This document shows, in pieces, positions 50,902 to 63,486 of a stretch of DNA of 64,000 nt. This DNA is from Spelaeicoccus albus (GTDB taxonomy: Bacteria; Actinomycetota; Actinomycetes; Actinomycetales; Brevibacteriaceae), in NCBI RefSeq assembly GCF_013409065.1, contig NZ_JACBZP010000001.1, positions 2,924,518 to 2,988,517 of the forward strand. Reading direction: 5' to 3'. The notes beneath the pieces are model-generated. The model was given only the letters and a program-made list of their open reading frames with translations, had not been told where the DNA came from and ran no database searches. Numbering within the stretch: the stretch's first letter is position 1; the number at the start of each line of letters is the position of its first letter. A program made the translations under genes and the position numbers.

Positions 50902-52931
50902 ACAAACCGGCATCCGTCAATGTGCCGCAGCTCGAGCGCATCCTGCTGGGTCGATGGGCCGAAGAACGTGTGCACAGCCGAAAGCTGGCAGCCCGCGACG
51001 AGATGGGCCCCGGTAACCATCTGGCCATGGCCGACCATCGTCAGCGAGTCCGCGAGCAGATGGCGGCCCTCGTATCCGACGGCATGGTCACCGCCGCTTT
51101 TCCGGAGAAGTTCGGCGGCAAGGGCAGACACGGGGCGAATGTTGCAGCGTTCGAGGAACTCATCGCGGCCGACCCGTCCTTGCAGGTCAAGGCGGGCGTG
51201 CAATGGGGCTTGTTCGGCTCGGCCATCCTGCACCTGGGCAATGAGGACCAACACGAGGCATGGCTCGGCAGCGCCATCGACCTGCAGGTGCCCGGGTGTT
51301 TCGCCATGACCGAAACCGGGCACGGTTCGGACGTCGCGTCGGTGGCCACGACTGCCGAGTATCTGCCGGATTCCGACGAATTCGAGATCAACACGCCGTA
51401 TCGGTCCGCCTGGAAGGAATACATCGGCAACGCTGCCGAGGACGGCAGGGCCGCCGTGGTATTCGCCCAGCTCATCACCCGCGGCGTCCGGCACGGCGTC
51501 CATGCGTTCTATGTGCCGATCCGTGACGCGGACGGCGAGTTCGTGAGCGGCGTCGGCGGCCAGGACGACGGCCTCAAGGGCGGCCTGGGCGGCGTCGACA
51601 ACGGCCGGCTGCACTTTACCGGCGTCCGGGTACCGCGAACCAATCTGCTCGACCGGTACGGCCGTGTGGACGCCGGCGGCGAATATTCGTCTCCCATCGC
51701 CAGCCCGGGGCGACGCTTCTTCACGATGCTGGGCACCCTCGTCCAAGGACGCGTGTCGCTGGACGGCGCGTCGATAGTGGCCGCCAAGATGGGCTTGGCC
51801 ATCGCGGTGCGCTACGCCGATGAACGTCGCCAATTCGCCGGTGCCGACCCGGTGGAGGAAAAGGTGCTGCTCGACTATCAACGCCACGGCCGCCGGCTCC
51901 TCCCCCGCCTTGCCGTGACTTATGCGGCGGGGTTCGCGCACGCCGACCTCTTGGACAGGTTCGACGATGTGTTTTCCGGCGCGCATGCCACCGACGAGGA
52001 TCGTCAGGATCTCGAAACGCTGGCGGCTGCCTATAAGCCGTTGTCCACGTGGCATGCGATCGACACTTTGCAAGAGGCGCGCGAGGCGTGCGGCGGCGCC
52101 GGGTACATGGCCGAGAATCGACTCGTCGATCTGCGGGCCGACCTCGACGTCTACGTGACGTTCGAAGGCGACAACACGGTTCTGCTGCAGCTGGTGGCCA
52201 AGCGTCTCCTGGCCGACTACAGCAAGGAATTCAAGGACGTCGACCTCGGCGGAGTCGCCAGGTACATGGCCAGTCAAGTGGTCGATCGCGGGGTGAACCG
52301 GTCCGGGCTGCGCCAGCTCGCCCAAGAGCTGGCGGACTCCGGTTCGCGCCGGCGGTCGGCCGGGCAGCTGCGTGAGGCCGACACGCAGCGCGAACTGCTC
52401 ACCGCGCGAGTTGAAACGATGGTCGCCGAGCTCGCCGGCAAGCTGCGCGAGGTGCGACGGGCCGCCGCGTCTGAGGCCGAACGGATTCTCGGCGACAATC
52501 AGGACATGCTCATCGAAGCTGCGAGGGCGCACGGCGAACTCCTCCGATGGGAGGCGTTCACGAATGCGCTGGACGGGATCGAGGACGACGGCACCCGCAC
52601 CGTTCTCACGTGGCTGCGCGATCTGTACGGGCTGTCGCTGGTGGAAAAGCACCTCTCTTGGTATTTGATGAACGGGCGGCTTTCCATGCAGCGCGCGCGC
52701 ACCGTCGGCAGCTACATCAACCGGCTGGTGGCACGGCTGCGCCCCCACGCGGTCGATCTGGTCGATGCGTTCGGGTACGGCGACGAACTCTTGCGTGCGC
52801 CGATCGCTTCGGGCGCCGAGGCCGAGCGACAGGACGAATCCCGAGAGTACGAACGCCGCAGGCGTGCCGCGGCCGATGCGCCGGTCGACGAAAAAGTGCT
52901 GCGCGCACGCGCCAAGCGCAAGGCGCGGTAG
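50898..52931 (+). CDS. Acyl-CoA dehydrogenase, FadE5-like
   Basis: This 677-residue flavoenzyme has the acyl-CoA dehydrogenase core. CFAMTETGHGSDVASVATTAEY near 134 is the FAD/substrate loop. RLHFTGVRVPRTNLLDRYG, FFTMLGTLVQGRVSLDGASIVAAKMGL, ACGGAGYMAENRLVDLRADLDVYVTFEGDNTVLLQLVAKRLLADY follow. It is larger than typical (~390) because of an N-terminal part and a ~200-residue helical C-terminal domain, as in FadE5 and acyl-CoA oxidase-like forms. It would catalyse the first step of beta-oxidation. It overlaps tetR by 4 nt. Confidence 0.92.
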   Translation: MNKPASVNVPQLERILLGRWAEERVHSRKLAARDEMGPGNHLAMADHRQRVREQMAALVSDGMVTAAFPEKFGGKGRHGANVAAFEELIAADPSLQVKAGVQWGLFGSAILHLGNEDQHEAWLGSAIDLQVPGCFAMTETGHGSDVASVATTAEYLPDSDEFEINTPYRSAWKEYIGNAAEDGRAAVVFAQLITRGVRHGVHAFYVPIRDADGEFVSGVGGQDDGLKGGLGGVDNGRLHFTGVRVPRTNLLDRYGRVDAGGEYSSPIASPGRRFFTMLGTLVQGRVSLDGASIVAAKMGLAIAVRYADERRQFAGADPVEEKVLLDYQRHGRRLLPRLAVTYAAGFAHADLLDRFDDVFSGAHATDEDRQDLETLAAAYKPLSTWHAIDTLQEAREACGGAGYMAENRLVDLRADLDVYVTFEGDNTVLLQLVAKRLLADYSKEFKDVDLGGVARYMASQVVDRGVNRSGLRQLAQELADSGSRRRSAGQLREADTQRELLTARVETMVAELAGKLREVRRAAASEAERILGDNQDMLIEAARAHGELLRWEAFTNALDGIEDDGTRTVLTWLRDLYGLSLVEKHLSWYLMNGRLSMQRARTVGSYINRLVARLRPHAVDLVDAFGYGDELLRAPIASGAEAERQDESREYERRRRAAADAPVDEKVLRARAKRKAR

Positions 52932-52948
52932 CCCGCCGACTATTTGCC

Positions 52949-53368
52949 TCAGGACGGGGCGTGCACGGGGTCGGCAGTGATCGGTGCGACGCCCTTCGGG
53001 TGGGAAAGGAACACGCCGCGCATGCGCACGCCGGCATCTCGTGCGGCAGCCGAGAGCGCACGCGCCCACCGTCTGTCCGATTCGACGATGCCGGCCGGGC
53101 CAAAGCGTTCGCGCACGAACACGAGAGAGCCGCCGTCGGCGTCTTGATCGACGATCGCCGCGAACATGGTGACGAGTTTGACGACGAATTCGTCGGGTTC
53201 GTCCGGCATTTCGGCAATCGGACACAGCGTGGGCATCTGCACGTCGTGGGCGTCGAACATGGCCACCCACAGCTCTTCTTTGCAGGCCGTGCCGATCAGC
53301 GCGGTCATGCGCTCGGTGAGCTCGGCGAAGGTAGTGACTGGCTGATGGTTGTTCTCGGCAATGTCCAT
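52949..53368 (-). CDS. Conserved hypothetical protein
   Basis: This 139-residue protein is not recognised. It has DIAENNHQPVTTFAELTERM at the start, then a likely mixed alpha/beta domain (ELWVAMFDAHDVQMPTLCPI, DEFVVKLVTMFAAIVDQDADGGSLVFVRERFG, ESDRRWARALSAAARDAG). It ends with MRGVFLSHPKGVAPITADP. No catalytic motif stands out. It follows metX on the same strand after 124 nt and is convergent with the acyl-CoA dehydrogenase gene (17 nt). The ATG at 53368 is preceded by a short open stretch without ribosome site. Confidence 0.65.
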   Translation of the reverse strand: MDIAENNHQPVTTFAELTERMTALIGTACKEELWVAMFDAHDVQMPTLCPIAEMPDEPDEFVVKLVTMFAAIVDQDADGGSLVFVRERFGPAGIVESDRRWARALSAAARDAGVRMRGVFLSHPKGVAPITADPVHAPS

Positions 53369-53492
53369 CTGCCGACTGTGTCGGATTTCATCCGGCCGCG
53401 TCCGGTTTTCCACAGGCGACACGGCGATGGTACAGCCGATGTCCGATTGTGGACGCAAGCCTCATCGGCGTCCGCCCGACGTGTGCGCAGGG

Positions 53493-54608
53493 TCAAACGA
53501 TGCGCTGGGCCAGCAAGCTGCCGATGGCTTCGGTCTCGAGTAAAAAACCGTCGTGTCCGTACGGGGAGTCGATTTCGGCAACGTGCGGCGACCCCGGCAA
53601 AGCATGGGCCAGTTCGTACGACCCGGCCGGCAAGTACAGCCTGTCGCTCGAAATCGCCGCAATCGTGAAGTCGGCGGTCGCGCCGGACAGCGCACGGCGC
53701 AGGTCTCCCCTGCCGCGCCGCACGTCGTGGCTGACGAGGGTTTCGGACACTGCGATGTATGAGTTGGCGTCGAACCGGCCGGCCAGCTTGTCGGCCTGGT
53801 AGTCCAAGTAGCTTTCGACGGCGTAACGCTCCCGCCCGGCGACCGACGAGCTGTGCCCGTACGGGTCTTCGGCCCCTTGCGGAAGCCGGGAGAACCGGGA
53901 CCCGAATTCGCTTTCGGTGCGATACGTGATGTGGGCAATGCGGCGGGCCAGGCCGAGACCCGCTGCCGGCGGCGGGCCGCCATAGTAGTCACCGCTGCGG
54001 AACGACGGGTCTTGGCGGATCGCCATCAGCTGCGGCTGTACCCAGGCGATTTGTTCGGCGGTCGAGTACGCTCCGGCGGCGATGACTGCGCAGTGGCGCA
54101 CGCGTCCGGGGTATTCGACGGCCCATTCGAGGGCGCGCATGCCGCCGAGCGATCCCCCGATCACCGCATGCCACCGGTCGATGCCGATCCGGTCGGCCAA
54201 CGCGGCCTCGGCACGCACCGAATCGCGCACCGTGATGAGCGGAAAGCGCGAACCCCACGGAACGCCGTCCGGCGCAACCGACGCGGGGCCGGTGCTGCCA
54301 AAACATCCGCCCACGATATTGGCGGCCACCACGAACCAGCGGCGGGTGTCGATCGCCAGGCCCGGCCCAATGAGACCTTGCCACCAACCGGGCCGCGTGT
54401 CGTCATCCGTCACGACGTCGGTGCCGCCGGTCAGCGCGTGTTCGACGAGGATGGCGTTCGACGCGTCGGCGTTGAGCGTGCCCCACGTCCGGTATCCGAT
54501 AACGACGTCCGGCAGCGTCCGCCCGTTGTCGAGCTGAACGCTGCCGATCGGACATCGACGCACTCCGGCCTCCGCCGGAGCACGCCGATGCTGCAGGGTT
54601 GAAATCAT
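53493..54608 (-). CDS. metX: Homoserine O-acetyltransferase
   Basis: This 371-residue alpha/beta-hydrolase fold enzyme acetylates homoserine for methionine synthesis. It has VIGYRTWGTLNADASNAILVEHALTG at the N-terminus, then DTRRWFVVAANIVGGCFGSTGPAS. The nucleophile elbow is IGGSLGGMRALEW, with Ser153. The C-terminal Asp and His lie in AISSDRLYLP and SPYGHDGFLLE. The ATG at 54608 overlaps the upstream metY stop by ATGA. This metY-metX order gives a direct sulfhydrylation route to homocysteine. Confidence 0.94.
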   Translation of the reverse strand: MISTLQHRRAPAEAGVRRCPIGSVQLDNGRTLPDVVIGYRTWGTLNADASNAILVEHALTGGTDVVTDDDTRPGWWQGLIGPGLAIDTRRWFVVAANIVGGCFGSTGPASVAPDGVPWGSRFPLITVRDSVRAEAALADRIGIDRWHAVIGGSLGGMRALEWAVEYPGRVRHCAVIAAGAYSTAEQIAWVQPQLMAIRQDPSFRSGDYYGGPPPAAGLGLARRIAHITYRTESEFGSRFSRLPQGAEDPYGHSSSVAGRERYAVESYLDYQADKLAGRFDANSYIAVSETLVSHDVRRGRGDLRRALSGATADFTIAAISSDRLYLPAGSYELAHALPGSPHVAEIDSPYGHDGFLLETEAIGSLLAQRIV

Positions 54609-55921
54609 GCCCCCTTGGCCGCCCGGAACCCGGCCTCGAGATCGGCCAGGATGTCTTCGACGTTCTCGATGCCGACCGACAGACGGACCAGGCCGGGCGT
54701 CACGCCGGACTGAGCCTGCTCCTTTTCGCCGAGCTGGCTGTGCGTGGTCGATGCCGGATGGATCACCAGCGACCGGACATCGCCGATGTTCGCCACATGC
54801 GAGTGCAGTTCCAGGCCGTCGACGAAGCGCTTGCCGGCCTCGATTCCGCCGGTGATCTCGAATCCGACGATCGCGCCGGTTCCCTTCGGGCCGTATTTCC
54901 GGCCGGTCTCGTACCAAGGGCTGGACTTCAGACCCGCATAAGCCACCGACTCGACGCCGTCGTGCTTCTCCAGCCATTCCGCGACCTTTTGCGCGTTCTC
55001 GACGTGACGCTCCACGCGCAGGCTGAGCGTTTCGACGCCCTGCTCGATGAGGAACGCGTTGAACGGCGAAATGGCCGAGCCGAGGTCGCGCAGCAGCTGG
55101 ACTCGGGCCTTGAGAATGAAGGCCAGGTTGGCGCCGAGCTTGCCTCCCTCGCCGAGGTCGCGGGCGTAGACGAGGCCGTTGTAGCTTTCGTCCGGCGTGT
55201 TGAAGCCGGGGAACTTCTCCGGATCCTTGCCGAAGTCGAATTTGCCGGCGTCGACTATCACGCCGCCAATGGCAGTGCCGTGGCCGCCGAGGTATTTGGT
55301 TGCCGAGTGGACGACGATATCGGCGCCCCATTCGATCGGGCGGATGAGGTACGGCGTCGCAAGCGTATTGTCCACGATGAGCGGGACGCCGTTCTCATGC
55401 GCCAGCGCTGCGATCGGCTCGATGTCGAGCACGTCCTGGCGCGGATTGGAGACGACTTCGCCGAAGAAGGCCTTCGTGTTGGGCCGGACGGCGGCACGCC
55501 ACTGTTCGATATCGCTGGGGTTCTCGACGAACGTGACGTCGATGCCGAACTTCTTGAACGTGCTCTTCAACAGGTTGTACGTTCCGCCGTAAATGTTCGG
55601 GCTCGCCACCACGTGATCGCCGACTTCGGCCACGTTGAGCAGGGCAAACGTCTCGGCGGCCTGGCCGGAGGCCAGAAGAAGCGCGCCGACGCCGCCTTCG
55701 AGGCTGGCGATACGGTTCTCGACAGCTTCCTGCGTCGGATTGTTGATGCGCGTGTAGATCGGGCCGAGCTCGGCAAGCGCAAACCTGTCCGCGGCCTGCT
55801 TGGCGCTGTCGAATACATACGACGTCGTCTGATAGATCGGCAGTGCCGCGGAGCCGGTGGCGGCGTCCGGCGTCTGCCCGGCATGGATCTGGCGTGTCTC
55901 GAAAGACCATCCGTTGCTCAT
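54605..55921 (-). CDS. metY: O-acetylhomoserine sulfhydrylase (aminocarboxypropyltransferase)
   Basis: This 438-residue PLP enzyme has ETRQIHAGQTPDAATGSAALPIYQTTSYVF, TRINNPTQEAVENRIASLEGG, PLIVDNTLATPYLIRPIEWGADIVVHSATKYLGGHG with Schiff-base Lys209, and a C-terminal HPASTTHSQL. These are diagnostic for the Met17/MetY branch, longer than cystathionine gamma-synthases. It converts O-acetylhomoserine plus sulfide to homocysteine. The ATG at 55921 has AGGAG 6 nt upstream, which decides the start. No SAM riboswitch is recognisable in the 158-nt leader. Confidence 0.95.
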   Translation of the reverse strand: MSNGWSFETRQIHAGQTPDAATGSAALPIYQTTSYVFDSAKQAADRFALAELGPIYTRINNPTQEAVENRIASLEGGVGALLLASGQAAETFALLNVAEVGDHVVASPNIYGGTYNLLKSTFKKFGIDVTFVENPSDIEQWRAAVRPNTKAFFGEVVSNPRQDVLDIEPIAALAHENGVPLIVDNTLATPYLIRPIEWGADIVVHSATKYLGGHGTAIGGVIVDAGKFDFGKDPEKFPGFNTPDESYNGLVYARDLGEGGKLGANLAFILKARVQLLRDLGSAISPFNAFLIEQGVETLSLRVERHVENAQKVAEWLEKHDGVESVAYAGLKSSPWYETGRKYGPKGTGAIVGFEITGGIEAGKRFVDGLELHSHVANIGDVRSLVIHPASTTHSQLGEKEQAQSGVTPGLVRLSVGIENVEDILADLEAGFRAAKGA

Positions 55922-56079
55922 TGGTGCTCCTTGGCTGGTGGGCGAAATCCCGCGTAAAGATTTGCTGACATCATCCAAGCTAGGCCGGGCCGGCTTTTCA
56001 CTGCTCTGTCCGCGTCACATTTCGCAATATGCGCGCCGAGAGGGCTTTCCGGCCCCACGCGGAACGACGGACGACGTGC

Positions 56080-56859
56080 TCAGACGAGGTCCACGACGTC
56101 CGCGATCGAGTCGAGCACCTGGGAGGGCAGATACGGGAACCGCTCCACCTGGTTCGGACGAGTCGAGCCGCTGAGCACCAGGACGGTGCGCAGCCCCGCT
56201 TCCATACCGGCGATGATGTCGGTGTCCAGCCGGTCGCCGACCATCACAGTCGTCTCGGAATGCGCTTCGATCTTGTTCAACGCGCTGCGCATCATCAGCG
56301 GATTCGGTTTGCCCACGAAATACGGGTCGACTCCGGTGGCTTTCGTGATCAGCGCGGCGACTGCGCCGGTGGCCGGCAGCGACCCGTCGGCGGACGGCCC
56401 GCTCGGGTCCGGATTCGTGGCGATGAAGCGGGCTCCCCGCTCGATGAACCGGATCGCTTGGGTGATCGCCTCGAACGAATATGTGCGCGTTTCCCCCAGC
56501 ACCACGTAGTCCGGACTGCGCGCCGTCATCACGTAGCCGATGTCGTGCAGCGCCGTGGTGACGCCGGCCTCGCCGACGACGTACGCGGTGCCGCCGGGTC
56601 GCTGATCGTCGAGGAATTGCGCCGTGGCCAGTGCCGACGTCCAAATCGAATCGGGATGCACGTCGAGACCCGAGGCCATCAACCTCGCCGACAGGTCGCG
56701 CGGCGTGAAGATTGAATTGTTCGTCAGGATGAGGAACTTCTTCTTCTCGCTGCGCAGCTTTTCAATGAACTCGGCGGCCCCCGGTACGGCCTCGTCCTCA
56801 TGCACCAGGACCCCGTCCATATCGGACAGCCAGGTTTCGACGGGTTTGCGCTCAGTCAT
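56080..56859 (-). CDS. HAD-IIA family phosphatase (NagD-like)
   Basis: This 259-residue hydrolase has WLSDMDGVLVHEDEAVPGA with Asp13/Asp15, then LILTNNSIFTPRDLSARL (motif II) and IATNPDPSGPS. VGKPNPLMMRSALNKI (motif III Lys) and MVGDRLDTDIIAGMEAGLRTVLVLSG (motif IV) complete the NagD-type set with a C2B cap. Relatives act on nucleotides or glycerol phosphate; the substrate here is unknown. It is co-directional with, and downstream of, the imuA-imuB-dnaE2 operon (39 nt after dnaE2), which may be incidental. Confidence 0.9.
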   Translation of the reverse strand: MTERKPVETWLSDMDGVLVHEDEAVPGAAEFIEKLRSEKKKFLILTNNSIFTPRDLSARLMASGLDVHPDSIWTSALATAQFLDDQRPGGTAYVVGEAGVTTALHDIGYVMTARSPDYVVLGETRTYSFEAITQAIRFIERGARFIATNPDPSGPSADGSLPATGAVAALITKATGVDPYFVGKPNPLMMRSALNKIEAHSETTVMVGDRLDTDIIAGMEAGLRTVLVLSGSTRPNQVERFPYLPSQVLDSIADVVDLV

Positions 56860-56898
56860 GGACCCATTGTGTCGTATCCGCCCGCCGACGCGAAGCGG

Positions 56899-60288
<3,390 letters not shown>

Positions 60289-60317
60289 AGTCGCCGTCCT
60301 TTTGCCATGCCGCCCGT

Positions 60318-61964
60318 TCAGTCATAGCTGCCGTCGATCGACCACCGGCCGGCACGGTAGCCGAGCAAAAATGCGTCGCCGTCCACGGTGAGCACCTGTA
60401 GACGGATCCGCTTATCGGCGGCTGTGTCCCACCAACGACCCGCGACGGGCCAGCCGCGCGACCAGGCGGCAAGCTCTCGCTCTTCCGTCTTCCCTCGAGG
60501 CGTACTGCCGCGAGGCGACTCGGTGCCGGCCGACCCGGTGCGGAGGCGGGCCGGGCGGCCGGTCAGCTCGGCGCGGGCGCTGACGCCGATGGGCTTGCCG
60601 GCGCCGTCGATCAACTCAGCGGGCCGGCGGAGCACGGCGGCCGGGTGCGGACTGGGCAGCCGGCCAGGCCAGGGACCGGGCCGCGGCACCGGCGCTGCCT
60701 GCTGCCACGGCGTCCAGCGCGTGTCGCCGGTGGCGTCCGGGCCTCCGACGAGCGTGCCGGCCAGTACCGTATCCATGCCGAGCAGGCCCTGGAGACGGCT
60801 GATCGTGCGCCGAACCCGTTCGTCGTCTTCGCGTTTGTCGTCCCATACGGTCGGCTGCAGCGCGGCCGGCGACGTGACCTCATCGGCTTCGAGCCGCAAA
60901 CCGGTGATCGGTCCGTTCGGCGCACTGCCGGTGCTCGCTCCGCTGAGCCAGCCGTCCAACTGCCATCGGGTGCGTTCGGCGATGTCCGCGGCCGTGAACG
61001 AGGCGCCGGCCCGCCACATGCGCACACTGACGTCGCCGGCGTCCGTATGCGCTTCAATCCGCACCTGGGTGCAGGTCAGCGACCGTCCCGCGATGAGCGA
61101 TAAGAACCTCTCGGCCAGCGGTCGTGCCGCGAATGCGGCCATGTCGACTCGGTCGGCCGGCGGATCAAGGACTGTCTCGACGGCGAGCTCGACATCCGGA
61201 CGAACGGCACCCATCGGGGTGTCGGGCAGTCCACGAGCTTGCCGATGGGCCCGTGCGGCGTCGGCGCCGAAACGTCCGGCCACGGCAGCCGGTTCGAGAG
61301 CGGCGAACGCCCCGAAGGTCGTCAGGCCGAGTCGGCGCAACAGCGAGATCAGTTCATGCCGGCCGGAGAATTCGGGTACCTCGGGCCGGTTCAACTGGCC
61401 CACGTCGAGGTCGGCCAGATATGCCGGAGTGCCGCCCGGCATGACCCGGGCCGACCGGGCCGCAGCGATCAGACCGGCAAACAGTCCGTCGGCAATGCCC
61501 AAGAGCGACTCGTAGCCGGTCTCGTCGGCCACTGCCGTCACGATACGTTCGGCCAGGATCCGCTCGGCCGTCGGCGCCGAGCCGAAATAGCGGGCCGCGG
61601 ACGCCGGCACCGTCAGCACGCCCGGATGGACCGACAAGGCCGCGGCCGCCACTTCCCCGACGCTGTGGACGACGGATTCGAACAACCTGGCATCGCGGCC
61701 GGGGTCGGGACGCAGAATTGCCAACTCGGGGCAGCGCTGCTGAGCCTGACGACGACGCTGCCCCACGGCGACCCCGACCCTCCTGGCCGGCGCCGAGCAG
61801 GCGGTGACGATATTGCCCGTGAAGATCGCAGCGGGACGGGACGCCGGAAGCTCCGCTTCGTGGGCGGCGGCCGAGACCGGCCAGTCCGGACACAACAGCA
61901 CCACCGTGCGGCGCCGGTCGCCGTCAAAACGGCCCGCCTCCTGCAACGGTTCCGCCGCGGCCAT
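60318..61964 (-). CDS. imuB: ImuB, Y-family polymerase-like mutasome adaptor
   Basis: This protein of about 548 residues has the DinB-like little finger and palm remnants. RTVVLLCPDWPVSAAAHEAE stands at the N-terminus, where catalytic Y-polymerases have an Asp. It also has PELAILRPDPGRDARLFESVVHSV, ELISLLRRLGLTTFGAFAALEPAAVAGRFG (HhH) and a long C-terminal tail. The missing acidic residues mark it as ImuB, which links DnaE2 and ImuA to the sliding clamp. The ATG at 61964 overlaps the imuA stop by ATGA, and dnaE2 begins 29 nt after it. A longer open frame upstream is antisense-like and rejected. Confidence 0.9.
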   Translation of the reverse strand: MAAAEPLQEAGRFDGDRRRTVVLLCPDWPVSAAAHEAELPASRPAAIFTGNIVTACSAPARRVGVAVGQRRRQAQQRCPELAILRPDPGRDARLFESVVHSVGEVAAAALSVHPGVLTVPASAARYFGSAPTAERILAERIVTAVADETGYESLLGIADGLFAGLIAAARSARVMPGGTPAYLADLDVGQLNRPEVPEFSGRHELISLLRRLGLTTFGAFAALEPAAVAGRFGADAARAHRQARGLPDTPMGAVRPDVELAVETVLDPPADRVDMAAFAARPLAERFLSLIAGRSLTCTQVRIEAHTDAGDVSVRMWRAGASFTAADIAERTRWQLDGWLSGASTGSAPNGPITGLRLEADEVTSPAALQPTVWDDKREDDERVRRTISRLQGLLGMDTVLAGTLVGGPDATGDTRWTPWQQAAPVPRPGPWPGRLPSPHPAAVLRRPAELIDGAGKPIGVSARAELTGRPARLRTGSAGTESPRGSTPRGKTEERELAAWSRGWPVAGRWWDTAADKRIRLQVLTVDGDAFLLGYRAGRWSIDGSYD

Positions 61965-62614
61965 CAGGACACCGCCGGTAGAGCGCGCCCGAGCGTTCCG
62001 TCCTCGCCGGGCAGGCTCACCACTGCCGTACCGGGGCGCGCCAGTTTCCCCGTTGCGGCGACGCGGATGGTGCGGGAACGCAAGCGCCCGGCCCCGGCGT
62101 CCAGACCGTGCCAGTGCGGCCCCCGGGTGGTCAAGGCCGCGCCGGTGCCCGGCAGTGGGCGGCCCAGACAGATCAGCACGGCCTGCCGTTCGCGAAGCTT
62201 GGCATGCAAACGGTTCATCCCGCCGGGCGGGGGCACCGCGGGCGCGGCAAGTATCAGCACGTCGACGGTTTCCACAAGGATCGACACGGCACGCAACCAC
62301 TGCTCGCCGGGATCCGGCAGTGCGATCAGCCGGTTCGGATCGATGCCGAGATCGGCCGCTGCCGAAAGCCCCAGCTCGGGGACGCCGACGACTGCGCACC
62401 AGTATCCGCGCTTCGAGGGCTCGGCGGCCAAGGCATACGCCAGCGACAACCGGGCACGGCCGTCGACCGACACGGCCGTTCCTCGGCGCAATGCCCCGCC
62501 CCGAAAGAGCCCCGCCAACGCCGCATGGACCGGCAGTGCGCTGTCCCCGGCCAGAGGCCCCGAGGCGGTGCGTAATCCGAACTGCTCGGCCAGTTCGGCG
62601 GCTGTCGTGCTCAT
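61964..62614 (-). CDS. imuA: ImuA-like RecA-superfamily protein (mutasome accessory)
   Basis: This 216-residue protein resembles actinobacterial ImuA' proteins. It has a degenerate RecA/SulA-like core, with ALPVHAALAGLFRGGALRRGTAVSVDGRARLSLAYALAAEPSKRGYWCAVVGVPELGLSAAADLGIDPNRLIALPDPG. The P-loop is not intact (SVDGRARLS). In mycobacteria ImuA' binds ImuB and DnaE2 and is needed for damage-induced mutagenesis. It is the first gene of the operon, starting 10 nt from the SOS box. Confidence 0.88.
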   Translation of the reverse strand: MSTTAAELAEQFGLRTASGPLAGDSALPVHAALAGLFRGGALRRGTAVSVDGRARLSLAYALAAEPSKRGYWCAVVGVPELGLSAAADLGIDPNRLIALPDPGEQWLRAVSILVETVDVLILAAPAVPPPGGMNRLHAKLRERQAVLICLGRPLPGTGAALTTRGPHWHGLDAGAGRLRSRTIRVAATGKLARPGTAVVSLPGEDGTLGRALPAVS

Positions 62615-62620
62615 TTTTCA

Positions 62621-62649
62621 AGTATCGAACATTTGTTCGAGTGACGCAA
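62621..62649 (-). promoter_or_regulatory. LexA-controlled promoter of imuA-imuB-dnaE2
   Basis: On the minus strand TTGCGT (62644-62649) and GATACT (62621-62626) are separated by 17 nt. The SOS box TCGAACAAATGTTCGA (62625-62640), a perfect TCGAAC/GTTCGA palindrome, sits between and overlaps the -10. The imuA ATG lies 6 nt beyond the -10, so the transcript is nearly leaderless. LexA binding would block RNA polymerase directly. Confidence 0.9.
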
Positions 62650-62775
62650 GAGCGGCGAAGCAGCCGCATTCGTCGATCTTCGCGTTCGGGGCCGACGAGA
62701 TCGCCCCGATCCTCGACGTGGCCCCGCGCACAGCCGCAGGCGAGCTCCACCGAGCCATGCGGGCCTCGGGGGCAC

Positions 62776-62798
62776 CTCCCGCCGCTCTGCGGTGGGGG
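62776..62798 (+). repeat. Small palindrome, left copy, inside the DUF222/HNH pseudogene
   Basis: A 23-nt core containing CTCCCGCCGCTCTGCGGTGG is itself a hairpin (CTCCCgCCGC/GCGGtGGGGGAG). It matches 63464-63486 in reverse orientation exactly over 23 nt. Here it separates two frames of the DUF222 sequence. Confidence 0.8.
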
Positions 62799-63463
62799 AG
62801 CTGCCACGGACTCTGGAGGCGTTGAAGTCGGGAGACTTGTCGGCGCGCCGGTACCGTGAGGTCGTGGCGAAAACCCGTGACCTCCGCGTCGACATCGCTG
62901 CCCAGGCCGACAAGGAGATCACCGGGTGGAACCCGGGCGTGCTCTTACAATCATTCCGGGCCCGCCTGGGCCGGTGGGTCGCCTCCCACGACACGCGGGA
63001 TGCCAGCAGCAAGTATCGGCAGGTCGATCGTGACCGGTGCGTCGAATTCGTCCCCGACGACAACGGCGCCGCGCAATTATTTGCTTATGGTCCGGCCGAT
63101 TCACTCCGCGCCCTGTTCAACAAACTCGACCGCGCTGCCCGTACCGGACGCGACCACGCCCCGGTGGAGGCACAAGAGTGCCGATTACACGTCACGGTGC
63201 CCGTGTTTGCCCTCCTTGGGTGGAACGATCCGGGCTACCTCGAAGGATACGGGCCAATCCCCGCATCCATGGCCCGCCGGCTCGCTGCCGGGGCGACCAC
63301 GTGGATCCGGCTCCTCACCGACCCGGCCACCAGCCGAATTATCCACGCCGACCCGAAGAAATACCGGCCGAACGCCGCACTCCGCACTATTGTCCGAGCC
63401 CGAGACGGCACCTGCCGGTTCCCCGGCTGCCACACACCCGCCACCACCTGCGAAATCGACCAG

Positions 63464-63486
63464 CCCCCACCGCAGAGCGGCGGGAG
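63464..63486 (-). repeat. Small palindrome, right copy, inverted
   Basis: The reverse complement of 62776-62798 over 23 nt (contains ACCGCAGAGCGGCGGGAG), lying exactly where the HNH motif EIDH of the pseudogene is interrupted. Homology extends imperfectly for several bases on either side. Confidence 0.8.

Noticed and set aside
55922-56079. SAM riboswitch in front of metY
   Set aside because: The 158-nt leader was read for SAM-I/IV-like conserved blocks and none were recognisable. A covariance model search would decide.
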